Shown here piece after piece: positions 32,468-40,846 of a stretch of DNA of 44,726 bases. The stretch comes from an uncultured Kordia sp. Its GTDB lineage: Bacteria; Bacteroidota; Bacteroidia; Flavobacteriales; Flavobacteriaceae. The position numbers and the translations under genes are program-made. How positions within the stretch are numbered: position 1 is the first letter of the stretch; each line of letters starts with the position of its first letter. The stretch lies in assembly GCF_947489565.1 (NCBI RefSeq), contig NZ_CANLEA010000034.1:1-44726 (forward strand), given 5' to 3'. Below the pieces are notes generated by a model. It saw only the letters and a list, made by a program, of their open reading frames with translations, was not told the origin of the DNA and did not search any database.

Positions 32468-34057
32468 TTATTTATTCTCCTCTAACATATCAAATAAATT
32501 CACGTCGTTTCCTAAAATTACTTCTGGAATTTCGTGACGTGTTGCTCCATCATCTGATCCATTTTCTAATTTTAAAACTCCTCTTGGACAAACGGCACTA
32601 CAAATTCCGCAACCTACACAAGATGAACGCACAATGTTTTGTCCTTTTTGCGCATACGCACGAACGTCAATTCCTTGTTCACAATATGTAGAACAGTTTC
32701 CGCATGAAATACATTGTCCTCCATTAGTCGTAATTCTAAACTTAGACTTAAAACGTTGTACAATTCCTAAATATGCTGCTAATGGACAACCAAAGCGACA
32801 CCAAACTCTATTTCCAAAAATTGGATAAAATCCAGTTCCAATAACTCCTGCAAAGATTGATCCGATCAAAAATCCATACGTATCTTGAATGGTTTGTGTT
32901 TTAATGCCCAATACAGCATCAGCTCCAGTGAAGAAGGCATATAAAGTTATTCCTGTCATGACCACTGCAAAAACCAATACTCCATGAATCAACCAACGTT
33001 CAACTTTCCATGATCGTAAAGATTTGTCAGATAATTGTCTATATGGATCACCTAATGTTTCCGCTAATCCTCCACATCCGCAAACCCACGAACAATACCA
33101 GCGTTTTCCAAAGAAATATACCATCACAGGCACAACAACGATCGTTAGTAAAATTCCCCATACCAAAATGAAGAGTCCAAATCCGCCATTAGCGATCAAA
33201 TCATTGATATTCCACTGAAAGAAAAAGTCATAATCTAAAGGAAACGCATTTTTAAAATCGTACCAAGGCTTTTCAAAGCTTACTAAAATTTCTGGAATTA
33301 AAAACGCAAATACAATTTGAAAGAATAATACAGAAGTCGTTCGTAACATTTGATATTTGTTATGACGATATTTAATGTACATACGAATTGCCATCACAGT
33401 CATCACTACACAGTATAGGAAACCGTATAAAAACCATTGGCTCGCAGCATTTCCGCTAATACTTTCACTTATTGGATCTACCAAATATGTCCAATTGACA
33501 ATATAATCCGGGAAAAAGTAGAGAAGAACATAAAATCCAACTAAAAATATAAAGGCAAACCAAGCAATCCAACCTCTATTTGTAGATGGATTAAGCCAGA
33601 CGCCATTGTTTTTAATACCAGGAATAGGTTTGCGATACAGCTCAGGAATGATAAACATCAGTGCTCCAATAATTCCTAATCCAAAGGTTAAAAACCAAAA
33701 TAATCCTTTGTTTTCTCGTACAGGTCCAGAACCTACATCTTTCGCAATTGCATACGAAAAACTATGAGGTTTGTCCCAAATAACTTTGTCCCACTCATTG
33801 TTTTGTTTGTGTGTTTCATTAGAAGTAGCAATCGCATTTATTAAGTTTGAAGAGAACGTAAAAGGATTGGTAATCTCTTTACCTACGGTACTATTCTTTA
33901 CATCTGCAATAAAAAGTTCGCTTTTAATGCCTTTATTTTGAACGATTTCATCAAATTTTTCAGCACTAAGATTGTAAGAGCCAATAAACGGCAATATGGT
34001 GAAAATGGCTAATCCTATTAGTAATAGGCTTATTCCTATGTTTTGTAATGTTTTCAT
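32468..34057 (-). CDS. Membrane-bound 4Fe-4S ferredoxin-type electron-transfer protein (NapH/NosR-like)
   Basis: From ATG 34057 the protein has 529 residues and starts MKTLQNIGISLL, a normal hydrophobic anchor. The earlier ATG at 34096 would overlap the upstream gene by 28 bases. It has about seven membrane segments. Two membrane-edge Cys motifs, CSWVCGCGG and CRFGCPLAAYLG (about residue 420), are typical of NapH/NosR/RdxA proteins. Two ferredoxin motifs follow: CISCGNCSTYCEQG (449-462) and CVGCGICSAVCPRG (480-493). It should pass electrons between quinol pool and a soluble partner. The FAD oxidoreductase encoded 11 bases upstream is the obvious partner. Terminal donor or acceptor unknown. 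Confidence 0.86.
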   Translation of the reverse strand: MKTLQNIGISLLLIGLAIFTILPFIGSYNLSAEKFDEIVQNKGIKSELFIADVKNSTVGKEITNPFTFSSNLINAIATSNETHKQNNEWDKVIWDKPHSFSYAIAKDVGSGPVRENKGLFWFLTFGLGIIGALMFIIPELYRKPIPGIKNNGVWLNPSTNRGWIAWFAFIFLVGFYVLLYFFPDYIVNWTYLVDPISESISGNAASQWFLYGFLYCVVMTVMAIRMYIKYRHNKYQMLRTTSVLFFQIVFAFLIPEILVSFEKPWYDFKNAFPLDYDFFFQWNINDLIANGGFGLFILVWGILLTIVVVPVMVYFFGKRWYCSWVCGCGGLAETLGDPYRQLSDKSLRSWKVERWLIHGVLVFAVVMTGITLYAFFTGADAVLGIKTQTIQDTYGFLIGSIFAGVIGTGFYPIFGNRVWCRFGCPLAAYLGIVQRFKSKFRITTNGGQCISCGNCSTYCEQGIDVRAYAQKGQNIVRSSCVGCGICSAVCPRGVLKLENGSDDGATRHEIPEVILGNDVNLFDMLEENK

Positions 34058-34068
34058 CTGAGTTTTAA

Positions 34069-35418
34069 TTAAGAGAATTGAAAAATACGTTTCCAACTTC
34101 TCTTTTTGAGTTGGATGTTAGTGTTGTGTTCTTGATTGAATTGTGCTACGATTGTTTTTTCGTGTAGTTTGTAGAATTCAGGATCAAAATTGGCGTCTGC
34201 TAAGTGTTCTAAAACATATTCTACAGAACGTTCTTCAGTGAGCCATTTATCAAAAGCATGATGACGCATGCGAATTCCAAAGGTGTTGATTCCTAAGAAT
34301 AACTTCGATTCTTTGTGAAATGCAATGGTGATACAAATATGTTTCTCAGGATGTTTCCAATGAAAATGTTGTTCGTATGCTGGTCGTCCACGCTCACCAA
34401 AAACCCAACCATAAGTTTGGTATTCAATGTCTAAAAATTTTGCAGAATTGAACCAATGTCCCGGATTGTAATCTCTTGGATTTCCACATAAAGTTTGTGC
34501 CAAGGTTTCGCCCATCATACGACCTGTATACCAAACGGCTTCAATAGGTCTGCGTTGTCCAATAGGTTCGTGTTGTTCGGCACAATCGCCAATTGCATAA
34601 ATATCTTTAATATTAGTTTCTAGTTTTCTATTAACCTTTACACCGCGTCCGAGTTCAATATTGGAGTCTTTTAAGAAATCTACATTTGGCGAAACTCCTG
34701 CAGTGAGTCCAACAACGGTGCATTCAATTTCTTCTCCAGTTTCTTTGATGATGATCGATTTTACTTTTCCGTTTTCGTCTGCTTTGATTTCTTGTAGATT
34801 CACACCTAAACGCAAATCTATATGATGTTCTTTAATATGTTCATTAATCATAGCAGATTCGCCCGCAGGCAATACGCCATTCCAAAAACTAGTTTCGCGT
34901 ACTAAAAACGTTACTGGAATATCGCGACTTTGGAGCATTTCTGCCAATTCAATTCCGATAAGTCCGCCGCCAACAATGACAGCACGTTTACATACTTTAT
35001 TATTAGGTGCGTATTTTTCTAAATTTTCTAAATCTTGTCTGTGATACATTCCCATAACACCATCTAAATCTTGTCCTGGCCAACCAAATTTGTTCGGTTT
35101 TGAGCCTGTAGCGATGATGAGTTTATCGTATTTCATAGTTTCTCCACTTGCAAAAACCAATTCTTTAGAAGCGTCTTTGACTTGTGATACAAACCCTTTT
35201 TTAAGTTCGATGCGATTCTTTTTCCAAAACCAATTTTCGTAAGGTTGTGTGTGCTCAAACTTCATATGTCCCATGTATACATACATTAATGCAGTACGCG
35301 AGAAAAAATATTCTGTTTCAGCTGAGATAATGGTAATTCTTTTGTCGGAAAGCTTTCGAATATGTCTGGCAGCTGTAACTCCTGAAATTCCATTACCTAT
35401 GATTACAATATGTTCCAT
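34069..35418 (-). CDS. FAD/NAD(P)-dependent oxidoreductase (NirB/NADH-oxidase-like)
   Basis: This 449-residue protein has the FAD-binding N-terminus (IVIIGNGISGVTAARHI, residues 4-20), an ATG motif (LIIATGSKPN), the NAD-binding AVIVGGGLIGIELAEML (about 145-161) and the late FAD contact IYAIGDCAE. The C-terminal half is longer than in simple NADH oxidases and has a WFNSAKFLDIEYQTYG/WVFGERGRPAYEQHFHWKHPEK region rich in His. No nitrite-reductase haem domain is present, so nitrite reduction is not implied. It forms an operon with the membrane ferredoxin gene, and together they look like an NAD(P)H-to-membrane electron-transfer pair. The divergent spacer to the DUF547 gene holds their promoter. 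Confidence 0.88.
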   Translation of the reverse strand: MEHIVIIGNGISGVTAARHIRKLSDKRITIISAETEYFFSRTALMYVYMGHMKFEHTQPYENWFWKKNRIELKKGFVSQVKDASKELVFASGETMKYDKLIIATGSKPNKFGWPGQDLDGVMGMYHRQDLENLEKYAPNNKVCKRAVIVGGGLIGIELAEMLQSRDIPVTFLVRETSFWNGVLPAGESAMINEHIKEHHIDLRLGVNLQEIKADENGKVKSIIIKETGEEIECTVVGLTAGVSPNVDFLKDSNIELGRGVKVNRKLETNIKDIYAIGDCAEQHEPIGQRRPIEAVWYTGRMMGETLAQTLCGNPRDYNPGHWFNSAKFLDIEYQTYGWVFGERGRPAYEQHFHWKHPEKHICITIAFHKESKLFLGINTFGIRMRHHAFDKWLTEERSVEYVLEHLADANFDPEFYKLHEKTIVAQFNQEHNTNIQLKKRSWKRIFQFS

Positions 35419-35700
35419 AAAATGTTGATTGGTTATTAAGTTCCTAAATATGAGTAGGAATTGACTCGTGTCGGGAATTCTGTCGATGTTAAAGTTAAGA
35501 ACTTAAACAAGATTAAGAATTTAGAATAATTATAAATTAAAAGTTTTTTGTAAGGATTTTTAAAAAATAACAACTGGTTTGGCGCTTGAAAATCAAATTG
35601 ATACGAAATGAAAACTTTTTTTTGAAAGTTTGTAAGTTCCTCACTTTTTTGCGGACTTATCCACCATTACAAAATGAAATTAATATTGAAAAAAATTGCT
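35419..35700. other. Divergent spacer between the oxidoreductase and DUF547 genes
   Basis: About 280 AT-rich bases with no exact TAnnTTTG on either strand. TTAAGAACTTAA near 35498-35509 has 5-bp inverted arms (TTAAG/CTTAA), and TTAAGTTCCTAA at about 35438 is a related sequence. These may be operator half-sites, but the AT content makes chance matches likely. Confidence 0.35.
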
Positions 35701-36417
35701 ATGAACTATAAAATCATCACACTAATTGTATTATTTATGAGCACCATTGGATTTGCTCAAAATACAGACGCTTTCTTTAAGTCATCTGATGCATTTTTTA
35801 AAGCACATGTAACAAATGGACGCGTAAATTATAAAGCTATTAAAAAGAATCCTGCTGAATTGGAAAAAATTCTGGCTTCTACCAATAGTATAACAGTCGA
35901 TAAAAGCGATGCCAATACGTACCAAGCTTTTTGGATTAACATCTACAACTTATCTGTAATTAAAGGAATTATTAAAAAATATCCTGTAAAATCACCACTA
36001 GATATCAAAGGATTCTTCGACAAAACAAAACATTCTGTAGGAGGAAAGAAGATTACACTGAACGATATAGAACACAAATTGTTACGCGGACAGTTTAATG
36101 ATGCTCGTTTTCACTTTGTATTGGTCTGTGCAGGTTTAGGTTGTCCTCCAATTATTTCAGAAGCATATTTGCCTAATACATTAGACAATCAATTAGATAG
36201 GCAAACACGAATTGCTTTAAATAGTGACAGTTTTATCAAAGTAAATGCACGTAAAAAACGCGTACAACTTTCTGAAATCATGAAATGGTACAAAGAAGAC
36301 TTTACACAAAACGGAAATGAAATCGACTTTATCAATAAATACAGAGAGGAAAAAATCGCAGAGAAATCTAAAATCAGTTACTATCCTTATAATTGGAAAT
36401 TGAATCAAACGAAGTAA
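35701..36417 (+). CDS. Secreted DUF547 family protein
   Basis: From ATG 35701 the product has 238 residues and begins MNYKIITLIVLFMSTIGFAQ, a clean signal peptide; an ATG at 35674 in frame would only lengthen its front. DUF547 features are visible: VNYKAIKKNPAELEKIL, YQAFWINIYNLSVIKGI (the FW-INxYN core), DIEHKLLRGQFNDARFHF and VCAGLGCPPI. The conserved Cys and His in the last two motifs suggest a papain-like or transglutaminase-like active site, though the family has no settled biochemistry. It is divergent from the oxidoreductase-ferredoxin pair. Confidence 0.85.
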   Translation: MNYKIITLIVLFMSTIGFAQNTDAFFKSSDAFFKAHVTNGRVNYKAIKKNPAELEKILASTNSITVDKSDANTYQAFWINIYNLSVIKGIIKKYPVKSPLDIKGFFDKTKHSVGGKKITLNDIEHKLLRGQFNDARFHFVLVCAGLGCPPIISEAYLPNTLDNQLDRQTRIALNSDSFIKVNARKKRVQLSEIMKWYKEDFTQNGNEIDFINKYREEKIAEKSKISYYPYNWKLNQTK

Positions 36418-36429
36418 TTTTTGAAATAC

Positions 36430-36608
36430 TGAATGTTATATTTTAAATTTAGAATTAGCAAGTACTTCTCGATACAATTTTCTAGCGAAAATCACTCGAA
36501 GTGACGTTTTAGAAAACTATAGAATTAAGATTGTCAATTCGAGCGCAGTCGAGAATATTTTGAAAATGAAAGAACAAATACACAAACAAAAATATTCGTG
36601 AATTCGTG
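36430..36608. repeat. Cluster of dispersed palindromic repeats
   Basis: Three elements: TGTTATATTTTAAATT plus a CTCGATACAATTTT/CACTCGAAGTGACGTTTT REP copy (36434-36510, without the TTCTTCATTTC middle of other copies); the hairpin ATTCGAGCGCAGTCGAGAAT (36537-36556); and ATTCGTGAATTCGTG (36594-36608). The rest of the spacer to 36784 holds A-rich repeats and nothing else I can name. Confidence 0.75.
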
Positions 36609-36784
36609 ACAGAAAGTTGAGAAATTAAATTTAAAATGTAAAACTCAAAATTATAAATGTAAAAGTGTTTTCAATTGAAATTAAGAAAACAAACAGACTA
36701 ATACACAAAAAATAAAAACTAAAGGCTAAGAGCAAAAAGCTAACAGCCAAAAAATAACTAATTACAATACTAAATTAAATTAAA

Positions 36785-37714
36785 ATGAACACTAAAAACT
36801 TATTCTTAACCCTATTCGCCCTACTTTTTGTAAGCTTCTCTTTTGCCCAAGACGATGATCAAGATGAAGACACATCAGACGATTTAACAAACATTCAGGA
36901 ATTTACGCCGTCAAAATTATTACGTAAAGGACAATGGGATATTAAGTTCTTCAATAGTATTTATACACAAACAGAAAGAACAGATGAAGGAAGTACTTCT
37001 GTAACAATTCCAAGAGAAACATTTTTTACAAATACTACAGAAATTTATACAGGAATTAGCGATAATCGTCGTATCAACATCGGATTCATTTTCCAAGTAC
37101 GTTCCAATACGTTTGGTGGTGCAGGTGCTTTAGATGTATTTAACTTTAGAGACGATGCAACGTCAAGAAGCGGATTAACTACAATTGCGCCTTCGATTCG
37201 TGTGCAACCGTTTAAAAACATCTCAAACTTCTCATTTACGAGTTCTATCTATTTGCCAATTTTTAAAGACAAAGCAAACGCTCCATATTTAGATAAGAGA
37301 AGTATATTTTGGGAAACAAAATTCTTCTACGATAAAACATTCGGACAAGATAAATGGCAGTTATTTACACAAGCTGATTTCGGATTCAACTTTGGAGAAA
37401 AATCAGAAGACGCAAATCCAAATGATTCAAATGTAGGTGAACGTTTTGCAAACAATAGTTTATTCTTACCATTAGCTGTATTTTTAAGCTACTTCCCATC
37501 AGCAGAATCAACAGTATATGTAAATACAAAGCAAGCATTCTTAATTGATTTAGGAAATAACTTTGGACAAAATTCAACTTCTGTTGGAATTGGAACAAAA
37601 TACCAATTGACAGACGTATTAAACATAGAAGCTTCTTTTGACAAGTTTGTACGTGGAAACAACTTCCAAGGACTTGGACAAACTTTTAGCATAGGTTTAA
37701 GAGCACTGTTTTAG
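36785..37714 (+). CDS. Outer-membrane beta-barrel protein of unknown function
   Basis: The 309-residue protein has a signal peptide (residues 1-22, ending SFAQ) followed by an acidic linker (DDDQDEDTSDD). The rest is amphipathic strands typical of a barrel (GQWDIKFFNSIYTQTER, RRINIGFIFQVRSN, GLTTIAPSIRVQPF), ending in a terminal Phe (SIGLRALF), the signal for barrel insertion. I cannot assign a substrate. A hairpin overlapping the next gene's start lies 15 bases after the stop codon. Confidence 0.8.
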   Translation: MNTKNLFLTLFALLFVSFSFAQDDDQDEDTSDDLTNIQEFTPSKLLRKGQWDIKFFNSIYTQTERTDEGSTSVTIPRETFFTNTTEIYTGISDNRRINIGFIFQVRSNTFGGAGALDVFNFRDDATSRSGLTTIAPSIRVQPFKNISNFSFTSSIYLPIFKDKANAPYLDKRSIFWETKFFYDKTFGQDKWQLFTQADFGFNFGEKSEDANPNDSNVGERFANNSLFLPLAVFLSYFPSAESTVYVNTKQAFLIDLGNNFGQNSTSVGIGTKYQLTDVLNIEASFDKFVRGNNFQGLGQTFSIGLRALF

Positions 37715-37729
37715 GAAATATAGTATTTT

Positions 37730-37767
37730 AGGAGTCTAAAAAAATCATTGATGAAATTTAGACTCCT
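37730..37767 (+). promoter_or_regulatory. Hairpin with the GH113 start codon in its loop
   Basis: AGGAGTCTAAA (37730-37740) and TTTAGACTCCT (37757-37767) are perfect 11-bp inverted arms. The 16-base loop contains ATG 37751 and the right arm encodes codons 3-6. Folded mRNA would close off most of the start region. It could control translation or end part of the upstream transcript. A T-rich stretch follows inside the gene. Confidence 0.7.
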
Positions 37768-38755
37768 TTGTATCTTTTTTGCCTTGTTGCAATTTTCATG
37801 TACAAGTCAAACACAAAAAATGAATGGTGTAAGTTTTGTAGCTGCACCGCAAGCTATTGATCAAACCAATATTGATCCTGTCATTAAAGTGAATGCAAAC
37901 TATGCCGCCATTATGCCTTTTGGCTTTTTGCGAAAGTTATCTGCAACAGAAGTCATTCACAATACAGACAGACAATGGTTTGGCGAAACTCGAAAAGGAG
38001 CCAAACAATATTCAGAATTACTGCAAAAAAACAATATCAAAATCATGATCAAACCGCAAATTTGGGTTTGGAATGGTGAGTTTACAGGTTTTATTGAAAT
38101 GGAATCTGAGGCAGATTGGAAAGCGTTTGAAGCTTCGTATGAAAGTTTTATCCTTGAATATGCAAATCTAGCACAAGAAATTAAAGCTGAAGTATATTGT
38201 ATAGGAACGGAATTGCACAAGTTTGTAGCGGCACGACCTGAATTTTGGAAACAACTCATCACGAAAGTGAAAAAAGTATACAAAGGAAAACTAACCTACG
38301 CAGAAAACTGGGATTCTTTTGACAAAGTACCATTTTGGAAAGGCTTAGATTTTATTGGAATTGATGCTTATTTTCCATTGAGTGAAGACAAAACACCTTC
38401 ATTAGAAACCTTGCAAAAAGGTTGGCAACCACACAAAAAGAAGATTGTGGATTTGTCCAAAAAACTAGATCGAAAAGTAGTTTTTACGGAATACGGTTAC
38501 CGAAGCATGGATTACACAGGGAAAGAACCTTGGGATTCTAGCAGAAAAGGAAAAGTACTCAATTTAAAAGCACAAGAAATCGCATTGCAAGCCTTGTTTA
38601 ACGAGTTTTGGAAAGAAGAATGGTTTGCTGGCGGATTTATCTGGAAATGGTTTCACAACTATGAAAGATCGGGCGGATTGGAAGATCACCAATTTACGCC
38701 ACAAAACAAACCCGCAGAAGAAGTCTTGCGAGAACATTATAAAGCACATCGATAA
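37751..38755 (+). CDS. GH113-like glycoside hydrolase lipoprotein
   Basis: The ATG at 37751 is preferred to the TTG three bases earlier; it gives 334 residues. A lipoprotein signal precedes Cys17 (LLQFSCTSQ). The catalytic domain matches glycoside hydrolase family 113 in Bacteroidota: NANYAAIMPFGF, RQWFGETRKGAKQY, IMIKPQIWVW and FIGIDAYFP. The likely acid/base is Glu154 in YCIGTELHKF and the nucleophile Glu247 in VFTEYGYRS. Some family members cut beta-1,4-mannan; the substrate here is unproven. It opens an operon with an unknown lipoprotein (8 bases) and an Omp85-like barrel (2 bases further). Confidence 0.88.
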   Translation: MKFRLLCIFFALLQFSCTSQTQKMNGVSFVAAPQAIDQTNIDPVIKVNANYAAIMPFGFLRKLSATEVIHNTDRQWFGETRKGAKQYSELLQKNNIKIMIKPQIWVWNGEFTGFIEMESEADWKAFEASYESFILEYANLAQEIKAEVYCIGTELHKFVAARPEFWKQLITKVKKVYKGKLTYAENWDSFDKVPFWKGLDFIGIDAYFPLSEDKTPSLETLQKGWQPHKKKIVDLSKKLDRKVVFTEYGYRSMDYTGKEPWDSSRKGKVLNLKAQEIALQALFNEFWKEEWFAGGFIWKWFHNYERSGGLEDHQFTPQNKPAEEVLREHYKAHR

Positions 38756-38763
38756 AAATACTG

Positions 38764-39519
38764 ATGAATCGTTTCAAAATAATCATATACTGCACACTGT
38801 TTTTTGCCATAGTATCTTGTCAATCAGATGATACATTAGCGGCAATCAATATACAAAACACCACCAAGTTGTCTGATATGATTGCAAATCGTACTATAGA
38901 AACTGGTGCCGTGATTGCTTGTGCAGCAAGTGATGTTAACGATGACGCTGTTGTACATGTTTTTTATTATCTAGAAGAAGGCGCAACGAATGTTCGGTTT
39001 TTTGAGACAAATACAACCAATGTTGATAAAGACGATTATACAAGTTACAACGAATTAGCGATCAATTCTACGGCACTTTTTGATGGATTCATCTATCAAT
39101 TTACAAGACCTTTTGCTCAAGATCAATGGGTGATTGTTACGTTTGAATTGAATGGAGAAGTGAAAATTTCAAATCCAATTCGTACTAAAAACAATTCAAA
39201 ACCAACTGTTTGGAACGATGAGGTTACTATAAATCAACAAGTTTCTCAAATGCCAAGATTTATGTGGGAACACAACGCTAACGGAGATAATGCTATTTAT
39301 TTTCAAGTACTTTCTACTATTGATTATGGCTTGCTTTCAGGAACCTACACGTATGAAAATCAATTTCAATACTATGATACGTCCAATGTGGTTTTAAACA
39401 TCACAACGGAAACGCCACTTGAATTGACCGTTAACAATTCGTATAAATTTACCTTAATGGACGTCAGCGAAGATAATTGGGTAAATACAGTTATTCAAAG
39501 TATCTTTGTGGCTGAATAG
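38764..39519 (+). CDS. Unknown lipoprotein (251 residues)
   Basis: A lipoprotein signal ends in IVSCQSDD (Cys19). The mature part shows Ig-like strands: VIACAASDVNDDAVVHVFYYLEEGATNVRFFE, QDQWVIVTFELNGEVKISNPI, MPRFMWEHN and a Trp/Tyr-rich end. I do not recognise a family. The tight spacing to the GH113-like gene upstream and the Omp85-like gene downstream suggests a shared envelope or carbohydrate role. Confidence 0.8.
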   Translation: MNRFKIIIYCTLFFAIVSCQSDDTLAAINIQNTTKLSDMIANRTIETGAVIACAASDVNDDAVVHVFYYLEEGATNVRFFETNTTNVDKDDYTSYNELAINSTALFDGFIYQFTRPFAQDQWVIVTFELNGEVKISNPIRTKNNSKPTVWNDEVTINQQVSQMPRFMWEHNANGDNAIYFQVLSTIDYGLLSGTYTYENQFQYYDTSNVVLNITTETPLELTVNNSYKFTLMDVSEDNWVNTVIQSIFVAE

Positions 39520-39521
39520 CT

Positions 39522-40784
39522 ATGAAAAAAAATATCCTCCTTTTCGCGTTTCTTTTAATTGCATTTTATGGAATTGCACAAGAAAAAATTGTCTATGATG
39601 TAAAATTTCAAGGACAAAAAAAGAACAAAGTCGGTTTCTTAAAAAATTACATTAGTGTCAGAAATGGTGACGCTTTAGATTCACTACAGCTGGAGAATGA
39701 TGTTATTCTATTAAAGCGTTTGGCTGGTGTTTCGCATGCGTATTACCAAGTATTTTACTCGCATGATAACTTATACAATGTATATTTCAATATTGAAGAA
39801 AACTTTACACTCATTCCAAATGTCAATCTTTGGACCACAACGAATGAGCAAGTAGCGTATAAAGTTGGATTGTATGATTATAATTTTTTGGGAAGAAATA
39901 TCGCTTTTGGCGGATTTTACCAAAACAACGGATTTGACTCATACGGAATCAATTTGCGCGCACCGAACTTGTTTACGCGGAATTTTGGAGTCGCCATCAA
40001 TCACCAAAACTGGACGAGTGAAGAACCGCTTTTCTTTGATGGTGGATCGGCAAACTATAAATATAGCAATACATCATTTGAAGTATTAGCGCTCTATCAA
40101 ATCAACTTCAGACATCGCTTACAGTTTGGAATCAACATCTTTAAAGAAGAATATGATTACTTATCTGGAATTACTTCAGATGCTATTCCGCAAAGCTTAT
40201 CGTTGGACAAACAAATGCTGAAATTTGTGTATGAATACGATGCGTTAAACTATGATTACCAATATGTAGAAGGATACAAAAACACCTTGTATTTACAATA
40301 TGTAACCACGGCAAATGACTTTCAAAACAACTTCCTTATTGGTTGGAGTGACTTTTTATATTTTGAAAGAGTGGGCGAAAGAGGAAACTGGGCAAATCGC
40401 TTTCGATTTGGTGTAGCTTCCAACAATTCAAGTCCGTTTGCACCATTTTCTGTGGACAACAACTTAAATATTCGTGGTGTCGGAAACATCATTGATCGTG
40501 GAACGGCAAGTATGGTATTGAATTCTGAATATCGCTATACTTTATACGAAAAAGGATGGTTTATTCTGCAAGGAAACGGATTCCTTGATGCGGGAACTTG
40601 GAGAAATCCTGGTGGAGACTTTGGAGATTTTGTCGATAGTAAAAACTTTAGAATCTATCCTGGAGTCGGACTGCGTTTTATACACAAACGAATCTTTAAT
40701 GCTATTTTCCGAATTGATTACGGACATGGAGTTACCAAAAATGCAGGTCGCGGAATTGTCTTTGGTATTGGACAGTATTTTTAA
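39522..40784 (+). CDS. Omp85-superfamily outer-membrane protein (short POTRA)
   Basis: The 420-residue protein has a signal peptide (LLFAFLLIAFYGIAQ). One POTRA-like region of about 75 residues follows (VYDVKFQGQKKNKVGFLKNYISVRNGD, then RLAGVSHAYYQVFY). A C-terminal barrel has the Omp85 hallmark NNLNIRGVGNIIDRGTAS, NSEYRYTLYEKG and a final aromatic (GIGQYF). BamA has five POTRA domains, so this is not BamA; it resembles the smaller TamA/ShlB-like or patatin-linked members. It is the last gene of the GH113 operon. Confidence 0.86.
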   Translation: MKKNILLFAFLLIAFYGIAQEKIVYDVKFQGQKKNKVGFLKNYISVRNGDALDSLQLENDVILLKRLAGVSHAYYQVFYSHDNLYNVYFNIEENFTLIPNVNLWTTTNEQVAYKVGLYDYNFLGRNIAFGGFYQNNGFDSYGINLRAPNLFTRNFGVAINHQNWTSEEPLFFDGGSANYKYSNTSFEVLALYQINFRHRLQFGINIFKEEYDYLSGITSDAIPQSLSLDKQMLKFVYEYDALNYDYQYVEGYKNTLYLQYVTTANDFQNNFLIGWSDFLYFERVGERGNWANRFRFGVASNNSSPFAPFSVDNNLNIRGVGNIIDRGTASMVLNSEYRYTLYEKGWFILQGNGFLDAGTWRNPGGDFGDFVDSKNFRIYPGVGLRFIHKRIFNAIFRIDYGHGVTKNAGRGIVFGIGQYF

Positions 40785-40786
40785 TT

Positions 40787-40829
40787 CTCACGTGTCACAT
40801 CGAGCGCAGTCGAGATGAAAGTGGGAATC
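40787..40829. repeat. Palindromic element between convergent genes
   Basis: ATTCTCAC (left) pairs with GTGGGAAT through one G-U pair around the inner hairpin ATCGAGCGCAGTCGAGAT. The inner part matches 36537-36556 apart from its flanks. It may end transcription of both genes. Confidence 0.65.
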
Positions 40830-40846
40830 TCATCAAAAATAGAAAG

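Noticed and set aside
34058-34096. Earlier ATG for the membrane ferredoxin gene
   Set aside because: It overlaps the upstream gene by 28 bases and adds METYFSILL before the expected anchor.
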